From NCBI RefSeq assembly GCF_913775985.1, contig NZ_CAJYMB010000147.1, forward strand, positions 372,001-436,000: a stretch of 64,000 nucleotides of DNA, written 5' to 3'. Made by a program: the position numbers and the translations under genes. The notes under the pieces are model-generated. The model did not search any database. It had not been told where the DNA came from and saw only the letters and a list, made by a program, of their open reading frames with translations. Below, in pieces: positions 1-7,358 of the stretch; position 1 is the first letter of the stretch; every line of letters begins with the position of its first letter. This stretch comes from an uncultured Pluralibacter sp. (lineage in GTDB: Bacteria > Pseudomonadota > Gammaproteobacteria > Enterobacterales > Enterobacteriaceae).

Positions 1-77
1 GAAGCTGTAATATCGACAAAAAAATCTTGAAAAAGGTATTGATTATAAGGTTTGTGACTATTTAACAGGAGATGTTT

Positions 78-338
78 ATGATTGAAGCCAAAAAAATAGT
101 AAGTCGGCAAGGTGATTTTATCTTATTGGAATCAAATGGGATATACTGCATTGATGTATTAATACCTAACTTTTATCCAAACTCGCACATAGACGTAAGC
201 AAAACATTTATTCTTAATGATATAGATGAAAAAAATAAAAATAATATGGATTATTTGATTGGTTTGGCAGAGAAAATAAGAAAAGAATGGACTAAATACG
301 CCGACAGAGAAGTAACCAATGTGAAAATAATACAATAG
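78..338 (+). CDS. Small hypothetical protein, AT-rich, possibly an orphan immunity protein
   Basis: I do not recognise this 86-residue protein. ATG 78 was chosen over ATG 72 because AGGAG at 67-71 sits six bases before it. The product is acidic to neutral, has no signal peptide or membrane segment, and is rich in Ile, Asn and Lys. The DNA is clearly more AT-rich than serB just downstream, a sign of horizontal origin. In E. coli the serB upstream neighbour is the divergent smp (ytjB), which is absent here. Another frame is open from base 3 to a stop at 63-65, so the 3' end of an unseen upstream gene may precede it. A small, AT-rich gene close behind another gene resembles the immunity genes that follow Rhs or CdiA toxin tips. 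That is inference only. Confidence 0.55.
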   Translation: MIEAKKIVSRQGDFILLESNGIYCIDVLIPNFYPNSHIDVSKTFILNDIDEKNKNNMDYLIGLAEKIRKEWTKYADREVTNVKIIQ

Positions 339-605
339 CATTGAGCACGTGCTGCTGTAGGTAAAGGTACGAGAGCACGCGCATCCCCCCCTCAAAGCCG
401 TTTTCTGCTGGCAACTGCAGCCTCTTTTATGCCGCTGCGCGTAATCGATTGATCCTTAAAGCGTAAGCAGGACGGGCGATTGACGCCTGATGCAAGCCTG
501 CGGCGCGGGCCGAACATTTTGCAGTTTACTGTTGCCAGAAGCGCTGGCGACAAGGTAGCCTCATGCGTTATTTTCCTGCCGTGAATCTGCATTTCTGGAG
601 CCGTA

Positions 606-1577
606 ATGCCAAACAGTCTGACCTGGTGCGACCTGCCCGACGATGTCTCTATGTGGCCTGGACTGCCGCTCTCCCTTAGCGGTGATGAAGTGATGCCGCT
701 GGATTACCACGCCGGGCGCAGCGGCTGGCTGCTGTACGGCCGCCAGCTGAATAAGCAGCGCCTGACCGACTACCAGAATCGGCTGGGCGCGGCGATGGTG
801 ATTGTGGCCTCCTGGTGTGTGGAGGATTATCAGGTGATCCGCCTTGCGGGCTCACTGACGACGCGCGCAACGCGGCTGGCGCACGCCGCCGGGCTCGATG
901 TGGCGCCGCTCGGCAAAGTGCCGCACCTGCGCACGCCGGGCCTGCTGGTGATGGATATGGACTCGACGGCTATCCAGATCGAGTGCATTGATGAAATCGC
1001 GAAACTGGCGGGGACCGGCGAGCTGGTGGCGGAAGTTACCGAGCGCGCGATGCGCGGCGAGCTGGACTTTACCGCCAGCCTGCGCCAGCGCGTCGGTACC
1101 CTCGAAGGGGCCGATGCTGATATTCTGCGCCAGGTGCGCGATACGCTGCCGCTGATGCCGGGCCTGGTACAGCTGGTGCTGAAGCTGGAAACCCTCGGCT
1201 GGAAAGTGGCTATCGCCTCCGGCGGCTTTACCTTCTTCGCAGACTATCTGCGGGACAGGCTGCGCCTTACGGCGGCAGTGGCTAACGAGCTTGAAATTCG
1301 CGACGGCAGGCTGACCGGCCACGTGACCGGCGATATTGTTGATGCCAAATACAAGGCGATGACCCTGCGGCGGCTGGCGGAAGAGTATGACATCCCCGCC
1401 GTCCAGACGGTTGCTATCGGCGACGGCGCTAACGATCTGCCGATGATCAAGGCGGCCGGGCTGGGCATCGCCTATCATGCTAAGCCAAAAGTAAATGAGC
1501 AGACGGAGGTCACTATCCGTCACGCCGACCTGATGGGCGTATTTTGTATTCTGTCAGGGAGTCTTAATCAGGAGTAA
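606..1577 (+). CDS. serB: Phosphoserine phosphatase SerB
   Basis: Last step of L-serine biosynthesis: cytoplasmic hydrolysis of O-phospho-L-serine to serine and phosphate, Mg-dependent. The 323 residues match the usual enterobacterial length. The HAD nucleophile motif DMDST lies at 117-121, with Asp117 the expected phospho-acceptor and Asp119 the general acid. The later HAD motifs appear as IASGGF and GDGANDLPM. The N-terminal 100 residues form the regulatory ACT-like part. The start is ATG 606 with TGGAG six bases upstream. The radA start follows the stop after only three bases, so the two genes are almost certainly cotranscribed. The region upstream differs from E. coli, so the promoter may be different. 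Confidence 0.98.
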   Translation: MPNSLTWCDLPDDVSMWPGLPLSLSGDEVMPLDYHAGRSGWLLYGRQLNKQRLTDYQNRLGAAMVIVASWCVEDYQVIRLAGSLTTRATRLAHAAGLDVAPLGKVPHLRTPGLLVMDMDSTAIQIECIDEIAKLAGTGELVAEVTERAMRGELDFTASLRQRVGTLEGADADILRQVRDTLPLMPGLVQLVLKLETLGWKVAIASGGFTFFADYLRDRLRLTAAVANELEIRDGRLTGHVTGDIVDAKYKAMTLRRLAEEYDIPAVQTVAIGDGANDLPMIKAAGLGIAYHAKPKVNEQTEVTIRHADLMGVFCILSGSLNQE

Positions 1578-1580
1578 ACC

Positions 1581-2963
1581 GTGGCGAAAGCAGCAAAACG
1601 CGCATTTGTCTGTAATGAATGCGGCGCGGACTACCCGCGCTGGCAGGGGCAGTGCAGCGCCTGCCATGCCTGGAACACCATCACCGAGATGCGCATCGCC
1701 GCATCGCCAACCGTGGCGCGCAACGAGCGCCTGAGCGGCTACGCCGGCAGCGCTGGCGTCTCAAAAGTGCAAAAGCTCTCCGAGATTAGCCTCGAAGAGC
1801 TGCCGCGTTTCTCAACCGGCTTTAAAGAGTTCGATCGTGTGCTGGGCGGCGGCGTCGTGCCGGGCAGCGCCATTCTCATTGGCGGTAACCCCGGCGCCGG
1901 GAAATCCACGCTGCTGCTGCAGACGCTGTGCAAGCTGGCCGAGCAGATGAAGACCCTGTACGTCACCGGCGAGGAGTCGCTCCAGCAGGTGGCGATGCGC
2001 GCCCATCGCCTGGGGCTGCCCACCGGCAACCTGAATATGCTGTCGGAAACCAGCATCGAGCAAATTTGCCACATCGCCGGGGAGGAGGAGCCGAAGCTGA
2101 TGGTTATCGACTCTATCCAGGTGATGCACATGGCGGATATCCAGTCCTCGCCGGGCAGCGTGGCGCAGGTGAGGGAAACGGCCGCCTATCTGACCCGCTT
2201 TGCCAAGACCCGCGGCGTCGCCATCGTCATGGTCGGCCACGTGACGAAAGACGGCTCGCTGGCGGGGCCGAAAGTGCTGGAGCACTGCATTGACTGCTCG
2301 GTGCTGCTGGACGGTGATGCCGACTCGCGTTTTCGCACCCTGCGCAGCCATAAAAACCGTTTTGGCGCGGTGAACGAGCTTGGGGTATTTGCCATGACCG
2401 AGCAGGGACTGCGGGAAGTGAGCAATCCGTCGGCTATCTTTCTCAGCCGTGGCGATGAGGTCACTTCCGGCAGCTCGGTGATGGTGGTCTGGGAAGGTAC
2501 CCGCCCGCTGCTGGTCGAGATCCAGGCGCTGGTGGATCAGTCGATGATGTCCAACCCGCGCCGCGTGGCGGTGGGGCTGGAGCAGAACCGGCTGGCGATC
2601 CTGCTGGCGGTGCTGCACCGCCACGGCGGGCTGCAGATGGCGGATCAGGATGTGTTCGTGAACGTCGTGGGCGGCGTCAAAGTCACCGAAACCAGCGCCG
2701 ATCTGGCGCTGATGCTGGCGATGGTCTCCAGCCTGCGGGATCGTCCGCTGCCCCAGGATCTGGTGGTGTTCGGCGAGGTAGGCCTTTCCGGCGAGATCCG
2801 CCCGGTGCCGAGCGGTCAGGAACGTATCTCCGAAGCAGCGAAGCACGGCTTTCGCCGGGCTATTGTCCCCGCCGCCAACGTGCCGAAAAAACCGCCCGAG
2901 GGGATGCAGGTCTTCGGGGTTAAAAAACTGACGGATGCGCTTAACGTCTTTGACGACTTATAA
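1581..2963 (+). CDS. radA: DNA repair protein RadA
   Basis: RecA-related ATPase that drives branch migration of recombination intermediates and helps process stalled forks. It starts with GTG. A four-cysteine zinc finger (Cys11, Cys14, Cys25, Cys28) opens the protein. The RecA-like core has the Walker A stretch GGNPGAGKST and the family hallmark KNRFG. The C-terminal third is the Lon-protease-like domain that lacks the proteolytic role. At 460 residues it is full length. It lies three bases after serB and about 70 bases before nadR, the same serB-radA-nadR order as in E. coli. Confidence 0.98.
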   Translation: MAKAAKRAFVCNECGADYPRWQGQCSACHAWNTITEMRIAASPTVARNERLSGYAGSAGVSKVQKLSEISLEELPRFSTGFKEFDRVLGGGVVPGSAILIGGNPGAGKSTLLLQTLCKLAEQMKTLYVTGEESLQQVAMRAHRLGLPTGNLNMLSETSIEQICHIAGEEEPKLMVIDSIQVMHMADIQSSPGSVAQVRETAAYLTRFAKTRGVAIVMVGHVTKDGSLAGPKVLEHCIDCSVLLDGDADSRFRTLRSHKNRFGAVNELGVFAMTEQGLREVSNPSAIFLSRGDEVTSGSSVMVVWEGTRPLLVEIQALVDQSMMSNPRRVAVGLEQNRLAILLAVLHRHGGLQMADQDVFVNVVGGVKVTETSADLALMLAMVSSLRDRPLPQDLVVFGEVGLSGEIRPVPSGQERISEAAKHGFRRAIVPAANVPKKPPEGMQVFGVKKLTDALNVFDDL

Positions 2964-3035
2964 TCGGTAAGTCGCTGTATTTAAGACCCGGCCGCCGCGG
3001 GCGCGGTCGGGCAGAACCATCAGCAGGAGGCGTCT

Positions 3036-4268
3036 TTGTCATCTTTCGACTATATCAAAACCGCGATTCGCCAAAAGGGATGTACGCTGCAGCAGGTGGC
3101 CGACGCCAGCGGAATGACCAAAGGGTATTTGAGTCAGCTGCTGAACGCGAAAATTAAAAGTCCCAGCGCCCAGAAGCTGGAGTCGCTGCACCGCTTTCTC
3201 GGCCTCGAATTTCCACGCCGGGAAAAGAGCGTTGGCGTGGTGTTCGGCAAGTTCTACCCGCTGCATACCGGGCACATCTATCTCATTCAGCGCGCCTGCA
3301 GCCAGGTGGACGAGCTGCATATCATTATGGGCTACGACGACAAGCGCGACCGGGCGCTGTTTGAGGACAGCGCTATGTCCCAGCAGCCGACGGTATCGGA
3401 TCGCCTGCGCTGGCTGCTGCAGACCTTTAAGTACCAGAAGAACATCCGCATTCACGCCTTTAATGAAGAGGGGATGGAGCCGTACCCGCACGGCTGGGAC
3501 GTCTGGAGCAACGGCGTCAAGGCGCTGATGGAAGAGAAGGGCATTGAGGCTGACTGGATTTATACCTCTGAAGAGGCGGACGCGCCGCAGTACCTGGAAC
3601 ATCTCGGTATCGAGACGGTGCTTATCGATCCCAAACGGACTTTTATGAGCATTAGCGGGGCGCAGATCCGCGAAAACCCGTTCCGCTACTGGGACTATAT
3701 TCCGACGGAGGTGAAGCCTTTCTTCGTGCGCACGGTGGCGATTCTCGGCGGCGAATCCAGCGGGAAATCAACTCTGGTTAACAAGCTTGCCAATATTTTC
3801 AATACCACCAGCGCCTGGGAGTACGGCCGGGACTATGTCTTCTCGCACCTTGGCGGGGATGAAATGGCGCTGCAGTACTCTGACTATGACAAAATCGCCC
3901 TCGGCCAGGCACAATACATTGATTTTGCGGTGAAATACGCTAATAAAGTGGCGTTTATCGACACCGATTTTGTGACTACTCAGGCATTTTGCAAAAAATA
4001 CGAGGGCCGCGAGCACCCGTTTGTACAGGCACTGGTGGACGAATACCGCTTTGACCTGGTGATCCTGCTGGAGAACAACACGCCCTGGGTGGCGGACGGC
4101 CTGCGCAGCCTCGGCAGCTCGGTAGACCGCAAAGAGTTTCAGGGAATGCTGGTGGAGATGCTGCACAAGAACAACGTCGAGTTTGTGCACGTTTTAGAGT
4201 CCGACTACGACGGCCGTTTCCTGCGCTGCGTGGAGCTGGTGAAGGAGATGATGGGGGAGAATCACTGA
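3036..4268 (+). CDS. nadR: NadR: NAD-regulated repressor, NMN adenylyltransferase and ribosylnicotinamide kinase
   Basis: Trifunctional controller of NAD metabolism. Residues 1-60 form a helix-turn-helix DNA-binding domain that represses NAD synthesis genes when NAD is plentiful. The central NMN adenylyltransferase-like domain starts with GKFYPLHTGH at 71-80 and has the ISGAQIR motif near 206-212. The C-terminal ribosylnicotinamide kinase carries Walker A GGESSGKST at 238-246. Start is TTG 3036, with AGGAGG 4-5 bases upstream. Length (410) equals the E. coli protein. A long inverted repeat follows the stop at once. Downstream the usual neighbour ettA is separated by a two-gene insertion. Confidence 0.97.
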   Translation: MSSFDYIKTAIRQKGCTLQQVADASGMTKGYLSQLLNAKIKSPSAQKLESLHRFLGLEFPRREKSVGVVFGKFYPLHTGHIYLIQRACSQVDELHIIMGYDDKRDRALFEDSAMSQQPTVSDRLRWLLQTFKYQKNIRIHAFNEEGMEPYPHGWDVWSNGVKALMEEKGIEADWIYTSEEADAPQYLEHLGIETVLIDPKRTFMSISGAQIRENPFRYWDYIPTEVKPFFVRTVAILGGESSGKSTLVNKLANIFNTTSAWEYGRDYVFSHLGGDEMALQYSDYDKIALGQAQYIDFAVKYANKVAFIDTDFVTTQAFCKKYEGREHPFVQALVDEYRFDLVILLENNTPWVADGLRSLGSSVDRKEFQGMLVEMLHKNNVEFVHVLESDYDGRFLRCVELVKEMMGENH

Positions 4269-4275
4269 GGCGGGT

Positions 4276-4323
4276 TTTATCTCCGTCTTACTTCAGGCTG
4301 CCTGCAAGTATGACGGGGATAAA
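4276..4323. terminator. Long imperfect hairpin downstream of nadR
   Basis: Arms of 19 bases (4276-4294 and 4305-4323) pair with three mismatches around a 10-base loop. The arms begin TTTATC and end GATAAA, so the base of the stem is A/T-rich on both sides. The hairpin lies between two converging units (nadR and the 4347-5230 pair), so a bidirectional terminator is the likely role. No clean T-tract is seen on either strand. Confidence 0.5.
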
Positions 4324-4346
4324 TGTGTTTCAGGTGGGTGTGGGTA

Positions 4347-4538
4347 TTACCATTTAACGTAACGATGAAATATAACCAGTAAAAAGATAAGAAATAGCGG
4401 TACTGCCCACAGCGGCCCTTCCGGGAACAGCTGAAAGAAAAAAACTGCAAATAATACGGTGAGGAGTGCAGGGCCGTACATTGAAAATAACGACCGAAAT
4501 ACTCTCCTCAAAAATCGCCGGATTGGGGTCATCATCAT
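4347..4538 (-). CDS. Small two-helix membrane protein, translationally coupled to the preceding gene
   Basis: Unrecognised 63-residue protein. A basic N-terminus (RRFLRRVFR) is followed by two hydrophobic segments, about residues 19-37 and 42-57, split by a short Pro/Gly turn. This is the layout of a small inner-membrane hairpin with both ends in the cytoplasm. The ATG shares one base with the TAA stop of the upstream gene (TAATG), so translation is probably coupled. Three consecutive Met codons leave the exact start open. A tiny membrane partner coupled to a larger protein is typical of immunity or anti-toxin partners, but also of accessory membrane subunits. I cannot decide between them. 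Confidence 0.6.
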   Translation of the reverse strand: MMMTPIRRFLRRVFRSLFSMYGPALLTVLFAVFFFQLFPEGPLWAVPLFLIFLLVIFHRYVKW

Positions 4539-5230
4539 TATTGAATCATCCTGGTAATGATATTGGCAAGTTCACTCTCCGATGCCCATGGAGCCTTATG
4601 CGCAGCTGCACGCTCAAATAATGGTGCAATAAGGAAATACATCATTTCCAGCTCGTGGGAATATAGTGCGGAATAGTAAGCAGGATATGTAATCTGAAGG
4701 CGATATGCGCAATCTGCAGCTTTCTGTACAACACCGTAAAAACCAACAGATGCGATACCCCTGGTAGCCCATTTACCTGCCAGGGCACTAATCTCAAGAC
4801 TGAGGTTCGTGCCAATAGCAACGTATGATGCCGTTGCTAAAGCAAAACCAATATTAGTTAGTGAGCTCGCGGCAATATGAATATTTACCGCCATAAGCAT
4901 TTTTTTTATGTGTTCTAATTGTTCACTTGTTTTATTTCTGAAAACTTCCTCAAAATAGATTCGTAGCATTTCATATGTAATATTTCCATTTTGCAAAAGA
5001 TGATAGATTCCTTTAGCAAATCGAATGTCTTCGTTTCGTTGCTTGCGACATACATCTTTATATTCCTCAGTCAGGCATGAAGTGTAATAAAGCCCACGGG
5101 TTGCTCCTGCACCGATAGTGTCAATCTGAGTTGAGACGGTTTTTCCGATGCCGGCCAGAGCGCGATCCAGCTTTAATGCAAGTATATTATTAGCCTGCAA
5201 ATAACTAATAATTTGTTCATTATTATGCAT
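4538..5230 (-). CDS. Hypothetical protein with a central hydrophobic stretch, candidate membrane-active effector
   Basis: Unrecognised 230-residue protein. I chose ATG 5230 because AAGGAG lies five bases before it; an in-frame GTG two codons earlier (5236) overlaps that site. The N-terminal half is mixed helical and charged. Around residues 115-170 is a long weakly hydrophobic Ala/Gly/Ile/Ser-rich stretch (containing FALATASYVAIGTNL and GIASVGFYGVV). It is more like an amphipathic or membrane-inserting hairpin than a classic transmembrane helix. No signal peptide is visible. The base composition is AT-richer than nadR and ettA, which are adjacent in E. coli, so the pair looks acquired. Coupling to a two-helix membrane protein suggests a toxin-immunity pair. 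This is inference from architecture, not homology. Confidence 0.6.
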   Translation of the reverse strand: MHNNEQIISYLQANNILALKLDRALAGIGKTVSTQIDTIGAGATRGLYYTSCLTEEYKDVCRKQRNEDIRFAKGIYHLLQNGNITYEMLRIYFEEVFRNKTSEQLEHIKKMLMAVNIHIAASSLTNIGFALATASYVAIGTNLSLEISALAGKWATRGIASVGFYGVVQKAADCAYRLQITYPAYYSALYSHELEMMYFLIAPLFERAAAHKAPWASESELANIITRMIQ

Positions 5231-5402
5231 AATCACTCCTTGATTATTAGATGCAGTTTATTACTGCGGCGAGACAGATTATACGCGAGACGTTTATTAT
5301 CTACAGGTCAGGATTCGGACATTTTATCATTCAGCAGGAAAAGGAGTGATTTCACTATTAGCGAGGCATCTTGTTTTTTATTCAGGATATGCAGAAGAAT
5401 AA

Positions 5403-5426
5403 AATGCCTCCCGAACGGGAGGCATT
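5403..5426 (-). terminator. Rho-independent terminator of ettA
   Basis: A perfect 10-base stem (AATGCCTCCC with GGGAGGCATT) surrounds a 4-base loop. Read on the minus strand it ends in TTTTATTC, just past the ettA stop codon. Confidence 0.9.
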
Positions 5427-5435
5427 GCAGTGGCT

Positions 5436-7103
5436 TTACTTGGCGATACGCTTGTACTTGATGCGCTTTGGCTCCAGCGCGTCGGCGCCCAGCGTGCGCT
5501 TTTTGTACTCTTCGTATTCGGTAAAGTTACCTTCGAAGAACTCCACTTTCCCTTCGTCCTGATAGTCGAGGATGTGGGTAGCGATACGGTCCAGGAACCA
5601 GCGGTCGTGCGAGATAACCATCGCGCAGCCCGGGAACTCCAGCAGGGCGTTTTCCAGCGCGCGCAGGGTTTCGATATCCAGGTCGTTGGTCGGTTCATCG
5701 AGCAGCAGCATGTTGCCGCCGACCTGCAGCAGCTTCGCCAGGTGCAGACGACCGCGCTCGCCGCCGGAGAGTTCCCCGACGCGCTTGCCCTGATCGGTGC
5801 CTTTGAAGTTGAAGCGGCCCACGTAGGCGCGGCTCGGCATCTCGGTGTTGCCGATTTTCATGATATCCAGCCCGCCGGAGACTTCTTCCCACACGGTTTT
5901 GCTGTTGTCCATCGCGTCGCGGAACTGATCGACGGAGGCCAGCTTCACAGTATCACCAAGGGTGATTGTGCCGCTGTCCGGCTGTTCCTGCCCTGACATC
6001 ATGCGGAACAGGGTGGATTTACCGGCACCGTTAGGGCCGATAATGCCGACGATTGCGCCTTTCGGCACCGAGAAGCTCAGGTCGTCGATCAGCAGGCGAT
6101 CGCCGTAGGATTTGCGCAGGTTCTGCACTTCCACCACTTTATCCCCGAGACGCGGTCCCGGTGGAATAAACAGTTCGTTGGTTTCGTTACGCTTCTGATA
6201 TTCGGTGCTGTTAAGTTCTTCGAAACGCGCCAGGCGGGCTTTGCCCTTGGACTGGCGGCCTTTCGCGCCCTGACGGACCCACTCCAGCTCTTTCTCAATG
6301 GACTTGCGGCGTGCCGCTTCCGCAGAGGCTTCCTGCGCCAGGCGCTGGTCTTTCTGCTCCAGCCAGGAGGAGTAGTTGCCTTCCCACGGAATGCCCTCGC
6401 CGCGGTCCAGCTCCAGGATCCAGCCGGCGACGTTGTCGAGGAAGTAGCGGTCGTGGGTAATTGCCACCACGGTGCCTTCGAAGTCGTGCAGGAAGCGTTC
6501 CAGCCAGGCAACGGACTCGGCGTCCAGATGGTTGGTCGGTTCGTCGAGCAGCAGCATGTCCGGCTTTTCCAGCAGCAGGCGGCACAGCGCTACGCGGCGG
6601 CGTTCGCCCCCGGAGAGATTAGCGATTTTCGCGTCCCAGTCCGGCAGGCGCAGCGCATCGGCGGCGCGCTCCAGCTGCACGTTCAGGTTGTGGCCGTCGT
6701 GCGCCTGGATAATCTCTTCATATTTCCCCTGCTGGGCGGCGAGCTTGTCGAAGTCCGCGTCCGGCTCGGCGTACAGCGCGTACACTTCGTCGAGCCCTTT
6801 CAGAGCGTTAACCACTTCCGCCACCGCCTCTTCAACGGACTCGCGCACGGTGTGCTCCGGGTTAAGCTTCGGCTCCTGCGGCAGGTAGCCAATTTTGATG
6901 CCGGCCTGCGGACGCGCTTCACCTTCGATATCGGTATCGATACCGGCCATGATTTTTAGCAGAGTAGATTTACCGGCGCCGTTGAGGCCGAGCACGCCAA
7001 TTTTGGCGCCAGGAAAGAAGCTAAGAGAAATATTTTTCAGAATATGACGCTTCGGCGGGACCACTTTGCCGACGCGATGCATGGTATAAACGAATTGAGC
7101 CAC
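5436..7103 (-). CDS. ettA: Energy-dependent translational throttle protein EttA (ABC-F)
   Basis: ABC-F ATPase that binds the ribosomal E site and gates the first steps of elongation according to the ATP/ADP ratio. It is soluble, with no membrane domain. Two ABC cassettes are visible: GLNGAGKST, LSGGERRR and LLLDEPTNHLD in the first, and GPNGAGKST, LSGGERGR and LLLDEPTNDLD in the second. A charged linker arm between them (KSIEKELEWVRQGAKGRQSKGKAR region) is the ribosome-contacting P-site tRNA interaction motif. Start is GTG. Length (555) is exactly that of the E. coli protein. It is transcribed divergently from slt. Confidence 0.98.
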   Translation of the reverse strand: MAQFVYTMHRVGKVVPPKRHILKNISLSFFPGAKIGVLGLNGAGKSTLLKIMAGIDTDIEGEARPQAGIKIGYLPQEPKLNPEHTVRESVEEAVAEVVNALKGLDEVYALYAEPDADFDKLAAQQGKYEEIIQAHDGHNLNVQLERAADALRLPDWDAKIANLSGGERRRVALCRLLLEKPDMLLLDEPTNHLDAESVAWLERFLHDFEGTVVAITHDRYFLDNVAGWILELDRGEGIPWEGNYSSWLEQKDQRLAQEASAEAARRKSIEKELEWVRQGAKGRQSKGKARLARFEELNSTEYQKRNETNELFIPPGPRLGDKVVEVQNLRKSYGDRLLIDDLSFSVPKGAIVGIIGPNGAGKSTLFRMMSGQEQPDSGTITLGDTVKLASVDQFRDAMDNSKTVWEEVSGGLDIMKIGNTEMPSRAYVGRFNFKGTDQGKRVGELSGGERGRLHLAKLLQVGGNMLLLDEPTNDLDIETLRALENALLEFPGCAMVISHDRWFLDRIATHILDYQDEGKVEFFEGNFTEYEEYKKRTLGADALEPKRIKYKRIAK

Positions 7104-7358
7104 GTTGGACTTCGCCTCTTTTATTGTGCGGATAGGTTGTCAAAGACGAAGTGTAGCCTTTTTCACATCCGAATCCCAGCCAGGCGACGGCGGCGTAAGA
7201 AAGACGAAAAACCGGGCAACGACGCGCAATTTAGGTTGTCTGATAGCATGACTCCGCGCGTGTTGCGCTAACCTTCCTCCTTCAGCAGGGGCGTTAGCAC
7301 AGCCCGCTTTCAACCGCGGCATGATGCTGCACTGATGTACTTTATTAAAGGAGCGCTT

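Noticed and set aside
392-592. 66-codon minus-strand frame before serB
   Set aside because: No ribosome site, no similarity to smp, and a basic composition typical of random GC-rich DNA. Probably only the serB upstream region.
7044-7271. 75-codon plus-strand frame across the ettA start and the ettA-slt gap
   Set aside because: It overlaps the conserved ettA start and promoter region and shows no coding signal of its own.
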